Source: Ilumatobacter fluminis (GTDB taxonomy: Bacteria > Actinomycetota > Acidimicrobiia > Acidimicrobiales > Ilumatobacteraceae). Taken from it: a DNA stretch of 64,000 nt. The stretch lies in contig NZ_SOAU01000001.1 of NCBI RefSeq assembly GCF_004364865.1, forward strand, positions 1,364,001 through 1,428,000, written 5' to 3'. Shown here in pieces: positions 53,737 through 62,649 of the stretch (its first letter is position 1; each line of letters starts with the position of its first letter). Below the pieces are notes generated by a model. That model had not been told where the DNA came from. It did no database searches and worked only from the letters and a program-made list of their open reading frames with translations. A program made the position numbers and the translations under genes.

Positions 53737-54144
53737 CTAAGGCGGGCCCAGCTCGTAGTCCACGGCCCAGCGGACGCGCGCCCGCTGCCTGTTCGTCGTC
53801 TCCTCGACCCGCAAGAAGCACGCGCGGGTCGGTACGTCCGACGCGGGAACGACGTACACAAGATCCGTCGATGGCGCATAGACCCCGAAGACGTCGACCT
53901 CACCCACGTACGGAACCGGCTGATTGCCGGTGTTGCTGGTCGTCCAGAAGCGGAGCGAGCCGCCGACTTGGCAAGCCGTCTTGCATTGCACCCGGACGAG
54001 CTCGCCAGACCGTTCGGCGATGAGATCGACTCTCCCGTTGCTTCCGAATGCGGGGAGGTACACCATCGCTCCAGCTCGGACGAATGCGGAAGCGACCGCC
54101 GCCTCTGAGCGGACACCTTGGTCACCTGGTCGGGTGCTGCGCAT
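53737..54144 (-). CDS. PD-(D/E)XK nuclease, group I intron endonuclease-like
   Basis: A 135-aa protein. The core GRVDLIAERSGELVRVQCKTA (about 37-57) holds the catalytic Asp and Q-x-K, with a likely acidic residue in helix 1 (RSEAAVASAF). A later GEVDVFGVYAP segment also fits the family of intron-associated PD-(D/E)XK endonucleases. No intron is seen. TACGGT (54156-54151) lies 6 nt before ATG 54144. It sits beside the tRNA-Ala gene. Confidence 0.75.
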   Translation of the reverse strand: MRSTRPGDQGVRSEAAVASAFVRAGAMVYLPAFGSNGRVDLIAERSGELVRVQCKTACQVGGSLRFWTTSNTGNQPVPYVGEVDVFGVYAPSTDLVYVVPASDVPTRACFLRVEETTNRQRARVRWAVDYELGPP

Positions 54145-54166
54145 GACGAAACCGTACGGCGGGGGT

Positions 54167-54194
54167 GTGACAACGCTGTCGAGGGCGCTATCGT
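54167..54194 (+). promoter_or_regulatory. tRNA-Ala promoter candidate
   Basis: GTGACA (54167-54172), a 16-nt spacer and TATCGT (54189-54194), about 16 nt before the mature tRNA 5' end. Confidence 0.5.
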
Positions 54195-54210
54195 GCTCTT
54201 CGCTTCAAAC

Positions 54211-54283
54211 GGGGCTATAGCTCAGTTGGCAGAGCGCCTCCATGGCATGGAGGAGGTCAAGGGTTCAATTCCCTTTAGCTCCA
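54211..54283 (+). tRNA. tRNA-Ala (GGC)
   Basis: A 73-nt cloverleaf. The acceptor stem GGGGCTA/TAGCTCC contains the G3-U70 pair that marks tRNA-Ala; D-arm, anticodon stem CCTCC/GGAGG with loop ATGGCAT giving anticodon GGC, and T-arm GGGTTCAATTCCC are all present. The 3' CCA is not encoded. Confidence 0.96.
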
Positions 54284-54289
54284 CCCCGG

Positions 54290-54318
54290 AAACCCTCAGG
54301 TCGTCGACCTGGGGGTTT
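54290..54318 (+). terminator. Terminator after tRNA-Ala
   Basis: A 13-bp stem (54290-54302 with 54306-54318, one T-G pair) and the loop GTC, followed shortly by a TTTT tract. Confidence 0.75.
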
Positions 54319-54405
54319 CGTCGTTTTCGGTCGAGGCACTGGCACGGGCCGATGTGCTCGAATCGATTTCCAGGAATGAGAATCGTTCCAATATGGTCGA
54401 CCGCC

Positions 54406-55887
54406 ATGACGTCGACCGACATGACATCGACCCCCCGTAACCCGATCGCGCGCTCCTGGGCGGGAGCGGCCGCACTGTTGCTGATCGCCGTAGCCGGCGC
54501 CTGTAGCAGCGACGACGGCGACATCGGCTCGGCCACGACGACCGCCGACTCGCCCGCTCCGACCAGCGCCGCCCCGGCCACGACGACCGCGGACTCGGCT
54601 CCACCGACCAGCGCCGCCTCGGCGCCGACGATCGACTGGTCGGCCGGCGCCTTCGTCGGCGCCGACTCGCTCACCGACCACGGATCAGCGGCGTTCGTGC
54701 TCGTCGACGGCGAGTTCCGCTTCGTGTCGCACCCCGACGCCGAGGACACATCGATCTCCCACATCGACCCGGTCTCCGGAACGGCCTGGGGCTGGTCTCG
54801 CGACCTGCCGGTCGACGACCCGGCGGCGACCGAGTGGTCGTGGGAACTCGATCTGGCCACGGGCGAGTTCACCGACATCGACATGGACGGCGCATCGTGG
54901 GCGGTGCTCCGGGGCGGGACGGGGGCGACGTCGTTCGTCGGCAAGCTCGCCGACGACGGCGGCACACCGGTGGACGACAGCGACGACTCGACCGCCGGCT
55001 TCGTCCTCGGCGAGTCCGGTGAGGACCAGCGGGTCGTGCGCGACGGCTACTCCGACATCGGGTTCACCGATGTCAACGCCTCGGGCCTGATCACCGGCTT
55101 CAACGACTTCGGAACCCTCGGGTTCGTGTACGACGGCGGCGCCTTCACCGATCTCACCCATCCGGACGCCTACCGGCTGTTCCCGTTCTCGATCAACGAC
55201 ACCGGTGTGATCGTCGGCTTCTGGGGCATCGACGAGGACACGTGGTACCTGAGCGAGGAGAACCCGGCCTTCGTCGCGACACCGGGGGACGACGGCTACG
55301 ACGTCGAACGCTACGAACTGCCCGGCTTCACCGGGACGGGGCTCACTGCCGTCGCCGCCGACGGGAGCATCGCCGGCATGGCCTGGGAATCGGTCGGCGC
55401 GGCGCCATCGGTGTTCGTCGCCGCCGACGCAGCCAGCCTCCCGACGCTCTACGACGGCCCCGCTGGCACGTCGATGTTCGTCACGGGCATGACCGATGAC
55501 GGTGTGGTCTTCGGCCAGGCGTTCTTGTCGCCCGCCGAGTCGGCCGACGACGAATCGAGCGACGAGTCGGCTGGTGCGGCGGAGACGCCGATCAGCGACG
55601 CGATCGCCGCGATGAGCGGTGCCGCCCACTCGGGCCCGTTCGCCTCGGCGCTGCACGGCAGCTTCCACGACCTCGAAACGGCGGCAGCGGCAGCCGAGGA
55701 CGCAGCGGCAACCGGCGACACCGAGGTGCTCGACGCCGAGATCGCCTCGCTGGCGGCGCTGATGGCCGAAACCCGCGCCGCCGTCGCCGCCGTGGACGGT
55801 GCCACTGCGGAGGAGGCCGACGAGGTCGCCGCCCTCCTCGACGGCATCGACGCCGCCGCGCAGGGCCTCCTCGCCGACGGGACCTGA
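54406..55887 (+). CDS. Lipoprotein with HAF-like repeats
   Basis: A 493-aa exported protein. Lipobox VAGAC (Cys about 37), a Thr/Ala/Pro/Ser linker with two TTTADS repeats, then a beta-rich region with repeated phrases such as VNASGLITGF and INDTGVIVGF that resemble HAF-type extracellular repeats, and a C-terminal Ala/Glu-rich helical segment (about 390-490). ATG 54406 has TATGGT (54392-54397) 8 nt upstream; ATG 54421 is possible. Function unknown. Confidence 0.7.
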   Translation: MTSTDMTSTPRNPIARSWAGAAALLLIAVAGACSSDDGDIGSATTTADSPAPTSAAPATTTADSAPPTSAASAPTIDWSAGAFVGADSLTDHGSAAFVLVDGEFRFVSHPDAEDTSISHIDPVSGTAWGWSRDLPVDDPAATEWSWELDLATGEFTDIDMDGASWAVLRGGTGATSFVGKLADDGGTPVDDSDDSTAGFVLGESGEDQRVVRDGYSDIGFTDVNASGLITGFNDFGTLGFVYDGGAFTDLTHPDAYRLFPFSINDTGVIVGFWGIDEDTWYLSEENPAFVATPGDDGYDVERYELPGFTGTGLTAVAADGSIAGMAWESVGAAPSVFVAADAASLPTLYDGPAGTSMFVTGMTDDGVVFGQAFLSPAESADDESSDESAGAAETPISDAIAAMSGAAHSGPFASALHGSFHDLETAAAAAEDAAATGDTEVLDAEIASLAALMAETRAAVAAVDGATAEEADEVAALLDGIDAAAQGLLADGT

Positions 55888-56011
55888 GCAGCCTGCCGCC
55901 GATCCGGGCGCTGACGTCGGTAGGGTCGAAGACAGCCCCGGGTGAGCCCCGCGTACGACGCCTCGACTGCGACCACTTCGTGCCGGACCACCGGGCACGA
56001 GAGGAGCACGA

Positions 56012-56266
56012 ATGAGCCAGGCGAGTTTTCAGAAGCGGATGCGGGAGAAGAAGCGGCAGGAGAAGAAGGAGGCGAAGCGCGAGCGCAAGGAAGAACGCGC
56101 CGCCGAAGCCGAGGCCGCAGCCGCCGAGCCCGACGAACCGGTGGCGCCCCAGGACGAGGTGCTGGCCCAGCTGGCCGCCCTCCACAAGCGTTTCGACGAC
56201 GAGCAGATCGATTTCGACGAGTTCGAGGAGCGCAAGCAGGAGCTGATGGCGAAGCTCGCCGTCTGA
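56012..56266 (+). CDS. Small charged protein with SHOCT-like C-terminus
   Basis: An 84-aa protein. Residues 1-40 are Lys/Arg/Glu-rich and likely helical; the C-terminal 35 residues (LAALHKRFDDEQIDFDEFEERKQ region) resemble the short C-terminal oligomerisation domain SHOCT. AGGAG lies 6 nt before the ATG, so this gene has a true leader. A TAGGGT element about 90 nt upstream may be its promoter. Convergent with the phosphatase gene. Confidence 0.75.
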   Translation: MSQASFQKRMREKKRQEKKEAKRERKEERAAEAEAAAAEPDEPVAPQDEVLAQLAALHKRFDDEQIDFDEFEERKQELMAKLAV

Positions 56267-56267
56267 C

Positions 56268-57542
56268 TCAGCCCTCGGCGCGCACTTCGACGACCACGAT
56301 CGCTGCGTCGTCGCCGAGTGTCTCAGCGTGAGCGTCGAGCATGCCAACGAGCACATCGAGCACCTGGTGGGCGCCGGCGCCCACTGGCACATCTTCGACC
56401 GCCATCCGAATGGCGTCCACTCCGATCTGCGGCCCTCCGGGGCGTCGGCACTCGGGCAGGCCGTCGGTGAACATCACCACGATGTCGCCCTCGCCGAGGT
56501 CGACCGCGTCGGAGCGGAACGTCGGATCGGTCACGATGCCGACGAGCGGTCCGTCGCCGCCCTGCATCGGGAACGTCGTGCCGTCGGCGCGCCGGACGAG
56601 CGGGACGGGATGGCCACCTCGGGCATACCGCAACCGTTTTGGCGTCTCGGCGTCGAGCGTCGCGAAGAACACCGTGGCGAACCGGTTCGACTCGGTCTGA
56701 TCGGCTTTGATGGCGGTGTCGACGATCTGGAGAGCCGTCGCAGGGTCGGACTCGTGTACTGCTGCCGCTCGCAGCGAATAGCGCACGAGCGAGGTGAGTC
56801 GTGCCGCTGCGGCACCATGGCCGCAGACGTCGCCGATCGCGAAGCCCCAACGCCGGTCGGGCAGCGGAAAGAGATCGAAGAAGTCGCCGAGCAGAGCGTG
56901 ACCGTCGGCGGCAGCACGGTGCCACGTCGCGACGGTGACACCGGGAACGCTCGGCGTCGACGGTGGGAGCATGCTCGCACGGAGCGTCGACAGCAGCTCT
57001 CGGTGCTCGGCGAGGAGCCGGGCGTTCCGTTCCGATTCCGTTCTCGCACGGTCCAGTTGGGCTCGGAGCTCGATCTCGCGTTCCGCGATGCTGGTCAGCC
57101 GTTGCAGGATCCGGCGGTCTTCGTCCGACCAGGCCCGCGGCTCGACGTCGACGACGCAGAACGACCCGAGTACCTGGCCGCGAAAGCGAACCGGGCAACC
57201 GGCCCACGCCCGCACGCCCATCGACTCGATCGACGGGTTGGCGCGGGTGAGCGGATCTGCCGCAGCGTCGTCGACGAGCAGATCGTCCTCTCGCATGATG
57301 ACGTACTGGCAGAACGAGTCGCCGACGGCGTTCTCCCGGGTGCCGTCGTCCACGCCGACGGTCGATTTCCAGTAGGAGCGGCGATCGTCGACGGTGGTCA
57401 TGAACGCGAACGGTGCTCCGAGGAGCGCTGCGGCCGCCTGGGTCAGCTCGTCGAACTGGACTTCCGGTTCGCTGTCGAGCAATCCGGACTCGTCAACGGC
57501 GGCGAGCCGATCGGGGTCGGTGATGGCGCTGGCCGGGGTCAC
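56268..57542 (-). CDS. GAF-domain PP2C (SpoIIE/RsbU-type) phosphatase
   Basis: A 424-aa protein. An N-terminal GAF domain (about 20-165; GDSFCQYVI, WAGCPVRF, LGSFCVVD), a coiled-coil linker, then a PP2C-like phosphatase with metal-binding acids in LLGDFFDLF, IGDVCGHGAAAA, FTDGLPE and DDAAIVV. Such proteins dephosphorylate anti-sigma antagonists in response to a sensed signal; no partner is adjacent. GTG 57542 is set by TAGGGT (57555-57550) 7 nt upstream. Confidence 0.88.
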   Translation of the reverse strand: MTPASAITDPDRLAAVDESGLLDSEPEVQFDELTQAAAALLGAPFAFMTTVDDRRSYWKSTVGVDDGTRENAVGDSFCQYVIMREDDLLVDDAAADPLTRANPSIESMGVRAWAGCPVRFRGQVLGSFCVVDVEPRAWSDEDRRILQRLTSIAEREIELRAQLDRARTESERNARLLAEHRELLSTLRASMLPPSTPSVPGVTVATWHRAAADGHALLGDFFDLFPLPDRRWGFAIGDVCGHGAAAARLTSLVRYSLRAAAVHESDPATALQIVDTAIKADQTESNRFATVFFATLDAETPKRLRYARGGHPVPLVRRADGTTFPMQGGDGPLVGIVTDPTFRSDAVDLGEGDIVVMFTDGLPECRRPGGPQIGVDAIRMAVEDVPVGAGAHQVLDVLVGMLDAHAETLGDDAAIVVVEVRAEG

Positions 57543-57653
57543 CGCCCGAACCCTAGCGGTCGGGATCGGAGGCGGGGAGGTGACCGGCGGAGCCCAGGGT
57601 TCTTCGTGCAGAGGCTGCAACCGACCGGCTCGGCTCGCTAGCGTTGCGGCGAT

Positions 57654-58940
57654 ATGTCGGCAGTTCTGCCACTCGTGGTCATCTTGGTGATGGTCGCGTT
57701 CAATGCTCTCTACGTCGCCGCCGAGTTCGCCACGGTGGGTGCTCGCCGTTCCCGTGTGCAGGAACAGGCCGAGCGCGGTGACAAGTCGGCACGTGCCCTG
57801 TTCGAGATCTTGCGCGAGCCACACCGGCTCGACAACTACGTGGCGTCGTGCCAGATCGGCATCACCCTGTCGAGCCTCGTGGCCGGTGCGTACGGCCAGG
57901 CGCAGCTGACGCCGGTGTTCGAGAACTGGTTCGGCGGAGCCGCCCCGGTGGTCTCCATCATCGTCGTCCTCATCCTCGTCACGTCGCTCCAGGTGGTGCT
58001 CGGCGAGCTGTTGCCCAAGACGGCGGCGCTGCGCTACCCGGAGCGCCTTGCCATGGCGACGCTCCGTCCGATGAAGGTCAGCCAGCTGTTGTTCCGCCCG
58101 CTCGTGGCGATCTTCAACGGGTCGGCCTTCACCCTCATGAAGTGGTGGGGCCTCAAGTCCGACCACGGGCATGCACACGTCCACTCGCCGGAAGAGCTCG
58201 TCGATCTCTACGGCGAGAGCGCCGCCGGCGGCCTGATCGACATGAGCGAGCGCGACATGCTCGCCGGGGTCCTGAACGTCGAACACCGCATGGTCCGCGA
58301 GATCATGACGCCACGCCGACGCCTCGTGACGGTTCGCGACGACCTGACGGTGGCAGCGGCGCTCGAGGCCGTCGTCGAGTCGCCGCACTCACGGTTCCCG
58401 GTCGAGTCGGGTGACGACGTGGTCGGTGTGGTCCACCTGCGCGATCTCTACCTCACCGCCGCCGACCGGCCCGACGCCGGCGTCGACGAGATCATGCGGC
58501 CGGTCGTCGCCGTCGCCGAGACGCTGTCGGTCCCCAAGCTGTGGACCCGGCTCGGTGAGGAGAACCGCCACGTCGCCTTCATCGTCAACGAGTTCGGGTC
58601 GATCATCGGCATGGTCACCCTCGAGGATGCGATCGAGGAGATCGTCGGCGAGGTGCGCGACGAGTTCGACGAAGAGCGCGAACCGATCGTCGTCCACGAG
58701 GGACGGGTCGTCGTTCGTGGCGACGTGCTCGACGACACGATCGCCGACCGGTTCGACGTCGACGTCACGATCCCCGACATCGACACCGTCGGCGGACTGG
58801 TCTGGCACGCGCTCGGCCGCCTGCCCGAGGTCGGCGACGTCGCAGTCCTCGAGCCGGCCGGCCTCCACGTGCGGGTCGACGAGATGGAGGGCCGCGAGGT
58901 CCGCTGGGTGAGCTTCGACCTGCCGGAGGAGCCGTCGTGA
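57654..58940 (+). CDS. CNNM/CorC-family transporter-like protein, first copy
   Basis: A 428-aa membrane protein. DUF21 (CNNM) helices (residues about 5-190), two CBS domains (about 215-330; IMTPRRRLVTV, SRFPVESGDDVVG) and a CorC_HlyC C-terminal domain (about 345-425). The family is linked to Mg2+ or Co2+ efflux and tolerance. TAGCGT (57639-57644) lies 9 nt before the ATG. The stop codon overlaps the second copy (GTGA). Confidence 0.9.
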   Translation: MSAVLPLVVILVMVAFNALYVAAEFATVGARRSRVQEQAERGDKSARALFEILREPHRLDNYVASCQIGITLSSLVAGAYGQAQLTPVFENWFGGAAPVVSIIVVLILVTSLQVVLGELLPKTAALRYPERLAMATLRPMKVSQLLFRPLVAIFNGSAFTLMKWWGLKSDHGHAHVHSPEELVDLYGESAAGGLIDMSERDMLAGVLNVEHRMVREIMTPRRRLVTVRDDLTVAAALEAVVESPHSRFPVESGDDVVGVVHLRDLYLTAADRPDAGVDEIMRPVVAVAETLSVPKLWTRLGEENRHVAFIVNEFGSIIGMVTLEDAIEEIVGEVRDEFDEEREPIVVHEGRVVVRGDVLDDTIADRFDVDVTIPDIDTVGGLVWHALGRLPEVGDVAVLEPAGLHVRVDEMEGREVRWVSFDLPEEPS

Positions 58941-60247
58941 TCGCCGTCGACTGGTTCACCGGGGTCGCCCTCCCGATCCTGATCATCCTCCTGCTCGTCG
59001 CCGTCAACGGCGTGTTCGTGGCCGCCGAGTTCGCCCTCGTCGGCTCCCGCAGCGGTCGCCTGAAGTCGCTGGCAGACGACGGCAGCCGTGCGGCGAAGTG
59101 GCTGGTATCGGTGATCGAGAAGCCGACCGGCAAGGACGGCTACGTGGCGATCGCCCAGCTCGGCATCACCCTCGCCAGTATCGGGCTCGGCATGTACGGC
59201 GAGCCCGCGGTCGCCCACTGGCTGTACGGCCCCTTCGAGGATCTCGGCCTGTCGTACGACGCGTCGCACACGGTCGGCTTCATCGTGGCCCTGAGCGGCA
59301 TCACCTACATGCACGTGGTCTTCGGCGAGATGATCCCGAAGGCGCTCGCGCTCCAGTCGCCGGAAGGTACGGCGCTCCGCGTCAACCCGGTCATGCGGGT
59401 GTTCGGCTGGATCTTCCGGCCGATGGTGTGGGTGCTCAACACGCTTGCGCTCGGCCTGATGCGGCTCCTGCGGATCCCCGAGCCCGACGCCCGACTGTCG
59501 CTCCACACGAGCGAGGAACTCGAGATCGTCACCGACGAGGCCGCCGCCGACGGTCAGCTCGGAGCGCTCCAGCGCGACCTCGCCCACAATGTGTTCGAAC
59601 TCGAGCGTCGCGACGCCGAGGAACTGATGACGCCACGCGCCAAGCTCGAGACGCTCCAGGTGTCGGCGACCGCCGACGAGATCGAGCACCAGCTCCAGAA
59701 TTCGGACTGGAGCCGCTTCCCGATCGTCGAGGGCGATCTCGATCAGGTCGTCGGACTCCTCCACGCCAAGGACTTCATCCGTGCCCGGCAGCGCGGTCTC
59801 GACACCGACCTCAAGGGGTTGCGGCGCCCGCTGCCGACGGTCGTGGCGTCCACGACGGCCGATCGGCTCCTCCTGCGCTTCCGGCGCGAGCGGGTCCACG
59901 CCTGCCTCGTGGTCGACGATTTCGGCAACACCCTCGGACTCGTCACGTTCGACGACGTGATCGCGCTCCTCATGGGCACCCACGACGGCCGCACCGAATC
60001 GGTCGTCCACGACGACGGCTCCGTGTCGGTCGACGGGATGACGACGCTGTACGAGCTCGAGGACGAGCACGGCATCGTGCTGTCGATGGACGAGGTCACC
60101 ACCGTCGCCGGTGTCGTCCTCACCCTGGTCGGCACGATTCCGGTCGTGGGCGAGACCGTCGAGCACGAAGGCGTGCAGATGACGGTCGAATCGATCGACC
60201 GTCGGGCGATCGCCCGGGTGCGGGTCGTCGCGCTGCCTCAGCCCTGA
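58937..60247 (+). CDS. CNNM/CorC-family transporter-like protein, second copy
   Basis: A 436-aa paralogue of the preceding protein with the same order: DUF21, CBS pair (LMTPRAKLETL, WSRFPIVEG, HACLVVDDFGNTLG) and CorC_HlyC. Tandem copies overlapping by 4 bp suggest a heteromeric complex. The last 10 bp overlap the end of folP on the opposite strand. Confidence 0.9.
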   Translation: MIAVDWFTGVALPILIILLLVAVNGVFVAAEFALVGSRSGRLKSLADDGSRAAKWLVSVIEKPTGKDGYVAIAQLGITLASIGLGMYGEPAVAHWLYGPFEDLGLSYDASHTVGFIVALSGITYMHVVFGEMIPKALALQSPEGTALRVNPVMRVFGWIFRPMVWVLNTLALGLMRLLRIPEPDARLSLHTSEELEIVTDEAAADGQLGALQRDLAHNVFELERRDAEELMTPRAKLETLQVSATADEIEHQLQNSDWSRFPIVEGDLDQVVGLLHAKDFIRARQRGLDTDLKGLRRPLPTVVASTTADRLLLRFRRERVHACLVVDDFGNTLGLVTFDDVIALLMGTHDGRTESVVHDDGSVSVDGMTTLYELEDEHGIVLSMDEVTTVAGVVLTLVGTIPVVGETVEHEGVQMTVESIDRRAIARVRVVALPQP

Positions 60248-61089
60248 CGCCAGGCGGTACCGACGGCGACCGCGTCGCGAGACATGGCAGCGTCGTGTAC
60301 CCGCACGGCCCAGGCACCGTCGCGAGCGGCGATCGCCGACACCGCTGCGGTGGCGACGTCCCGCTCGTCGGTCGGACGCGGTTCGCCGGTCGACGGGTCG
60401 GCGAGCACGCTCCCCAGGAACCGTTTCCGTGAGGAGCCGATCAGGATCGGTTGCCCGAGGGCGGTGAGGCGATCGAGGTGGTGTAAGAGCGCCCAGTTGT
60501 GATGGGCGTCCTTGGCGAACCCGATGCCCGGGTCGAGCACGAGACGTTCGAGCGCGACGCCGGCCCGGTCGCACGCTTCGATCCGGGCCGCCAGCTCGGC
60601 GTACACCTCCTCGACCACGTCGTCGTACACCGCGAGGTCGTTCATCCGGTCGGCGTGCCCCCGCCAGTGCATGCAGACGAACGGCACGTCGAGTTCGGCG
60701 ACGGTGTGGAGCATCGCCGGGTCGGCGAGGCCGCCGCTCACGTCGTTCACGATCAGGGCACCCGCGTCGACGGTCGCTGCCGCCGTTGCGGCGTTCATCG
60801 TGTCGATGCTGACCGGCACGCCGGCATCGGCGAGGGCACGGACGACGGGGACGACACGGCTCATCTCGTCGGCCGGGTCGAGTCGTGTCGCTCCCGGCCG
60901 GGTCGACTCACCGCCCACGTCGACGAGGTCGGCCCCGTCGTCGATCAGGTGGTGGGCGTGGGCGATGGCGGCGTCGACCTCGAGGTAGCGGCCGCCGTCG
61001 GAGAAGCTGTCGGGGGTCACGTTGACGATGCCCATCACGAGCGTGCGCCCACGGAGTACCTCGGGCAGACCGGCTGGTTCGACGAACAT
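60238..61089 (-). CDS. folP: Dihydropteroate synthase
   Basis: A 283-aa TIM-barrel enzyme of folate synthesis. Signatures GIVNVTPDSFSDGG (about 20-33), DVGGESTRPGA, SIDTMNAATA, VNDVSGG, LDPGIGFAK and GSSRKRFLG. TAGCCT (61103-61098) lies 8 nt before ATG 61089. It stands apart from other folate synthesis genes; fhs and folD are 43 kb away. The end overlaps the CorC gene by 10 bp. Confidence 0.95.
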   Translation of the reverse strand: MFVEPAGLPEVLRGRTLVMGIVNVTPDSFSDGGRYLEVDAAIAHAHHLIDDGADLVDVGGESTRPGATRLDPADEMSRVVPVVRALADAGVPVSIDTMNAATAAATVDAGALIVNDVSGGLADPAMLHTVAELDVPFVCMHWRGHADRMNDLAVYDDVVEEVYAELAARIEACDRAGVALERLVLDPGIGFAKDAHHNWALLHHLDRLTALGQPILIGSSRKRFLGSVLADPSTGEPRPTDERDVATAAVSAIAARDGAWAVRVHDAAMSRDAVAVGTAWRQG

Positions 61090-61100
61090 CGCCGTCGAGG

Positions 61101-62609
61101 CTACGGAGCGTCGACCGTGGTTGCCTCGGCGCGACCGGTGCGACCGGCGCGGACCAGGCGCCAGAGGATGCTGGCCGCCCAGATCGCCGCGATTGCGGCG
61201 AGGCCGCTGAACACGTGCACCCAGGCCAACCCGTCGCGGATCGCAAGGAGCGTCGCCGGGGACGGGTCGACGTCCTCGCCGCCGAGCACGTCGCGCACCA
61301 CCTCCACGTCGCCCACCTCACGATCGACGACGAGGAGCAGGATCGCTCCGCCGACCGCGACGCCGTAGGTGATGCTGAGCGTCCGGATGAACTGGTGGGC
61401 AGCGTTGACGCGACCCATCTCGTCGTCGCTCGCTGCCGACTGGAGCAGGGTGAGGCCCGACGTCGAGACGAACCCGATCGCGCACCCCATCAGGAAGAAG
61501 GCGGCGAACACGACCGGGATCGGCCATCCGAGAGCGATCGCCGTGCCGGCGAGCGCGGTCGCCGGCAGCATGACACACGTCCCGGTGAGGATGGCGTCCG
61601 ACTCGTGCCAGTGGTCGAGCAGTCGGCTGACGACGAACGCGGCGCCCGACCAGCCGATCGTGAGGAACAGCACGGAGAACGCGGCGAACACCTCGGAGCG
61701 GCCGCGAGTGGTCTGCATGTAGAGCGGGAGGTAGTTGTCGGCAGCCAATCCGGCCACGAGCACGAGACCCGAGGTGATGTGCACCCGTTTCAGCGGGAAG
61801 CGGGTGAGGTGTTCTCGAGCCAGCAGCGGTTCGGCGATCCGACCCGAGTGCGACCAGTACGCGAGGGCAGAGACGAGCGCAACGGCGGCACCAGCACCGA
61901 ACGCCCACCATCGAACGCCGACCTGGGACACTGCCACCAACGACACGGCGACGAGCACCGTGAGCAAGGCGATGCCCGGATAGTCCATCACGATCCGCTG
62001 GGGTCGGTCACGGGTCGACGGCAGCGTCGACCAGCCGGCCGCCAGCGCAACCGCGGTGATCGGGAGTTGGACGACGAAGATCATGCGCCAGTCGGCGATT
62101 GCCAACAGCGCGGCCGTGAGGACCGGGCCGCCGAACCCCATCACGCCCCAGACGAGCGAGTTGGCGGCGAACGCTCGGGCCCGCAGCCGGGCCGGATAGG
62201 CGAGACCCACCGCCGCCAGCGCCACCGAGATCACGAGTCCGCCGCCGATGCCCTGGAGTGCACGGGCCGTGACGAGCAGCGGCATGGTCGGCGCGATCGC
62301 TGCGAGGGCACTCGACCCGAGGAACCACAGCCCGGTGGCCCGGAAAGTCCGGCGCACGCCGATCGCGTCGATGACCGGTCCGGCGGTGATCCCGGCCACC
62401 GCCGAGGTGGCGAGGAAGGCGGTGATCACCCACGGCAGCAAGGCGACGTCGCCGAGGTCGTCGGCGATCGCCGGCAGTGCAGCCACGAGGGCGAGACCGT
62501 CGAACGCGGCGATGGCCACGATCGTGAGGTTCGCGACCGTCACCCGGACGTACCGAGGCGACCAGATGCCACCCGTCGGCATCTCGTCGTCGCGCCCCGC
62601 CTCGTCCAC
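61101..62609 (-). CDS. MFS drug-efflux-type transporter
   Basis: A 502-aa protein with about 14 membrane segments, like DHA2 (EmrB/QacA) transporters. DVALLPWVITAFLATSAVAG in helix 2, GPVIDAIGVRRTF as motif A and ARALQGIGGGLV as motif B-like text. GTG 62609 is chosen over the longer frame because TAGGTT (62622-62617) ends 7 nt upstream. Substrate unknown. Confidence 0.85.
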   Translation of the reverse strand: MDEAGRDDEMPTGGIWSPRYVRVTVANLTIVAIAAFDGLALVAALPAIADDLGDVALLPWVITAFLATSAVAGITAGPVIDAIGVRRTFRATGLWFLGSSALAAIAPTMPLLVTARALQGIGGGLVISVALAAVGLAYPARLRARAFAANSLVWGVMGFGGPVLTAALLAIADWRMIFVVQLPITAVALAAGWSTLPSTRDRPQRIVMDYPGIALLTVLVAVSLVAVSQVGVRWWAFGAGAAVALVSALAYWSHSGRIAEPLLAREHLTRFPLKRVHITSGLVLVAGLAADNYLPLYMQTTRGRSEVFAAFSVLFLTIGWSGAAFVVSRLLDHWHESDAILTGTCVMLPATALAGTAIALGWPIPVVFAAFFLMGCAIGFVSTSGLTLLQSAASDDEMGRVNAAHQFIRTLSITYGVAVGGAILLLVVDREVGDVEVVRDVLGGEDVDPSPATLLAIRDGLAWVHVFSGLAAIAAIWAASILWRLVRAGRTGRAEATTVDAP

Positions 62610-62649
62610 GGGCGGCAACCTACCGCCGCGCCCCCTACCCTCGGCAGTG
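62610..62649. promoter_or_regulatory. Back-to-back leaderless promoters
   Basis: A 40-bp gap holding TAGGTT on the minus strand (62622-62617) and TACCCT on the plus strand (62636-62641), each 7-8 nt from its start codon. Confidence 0.55.

Noticed and set aside
44711-54144. Defence island based on HNH and PD-(D/E)XK nucleases
   Set aside because: The two nuclease genes are about 8 kb apart among housekeeping genes, with no methylase, toxin or other defence partner.
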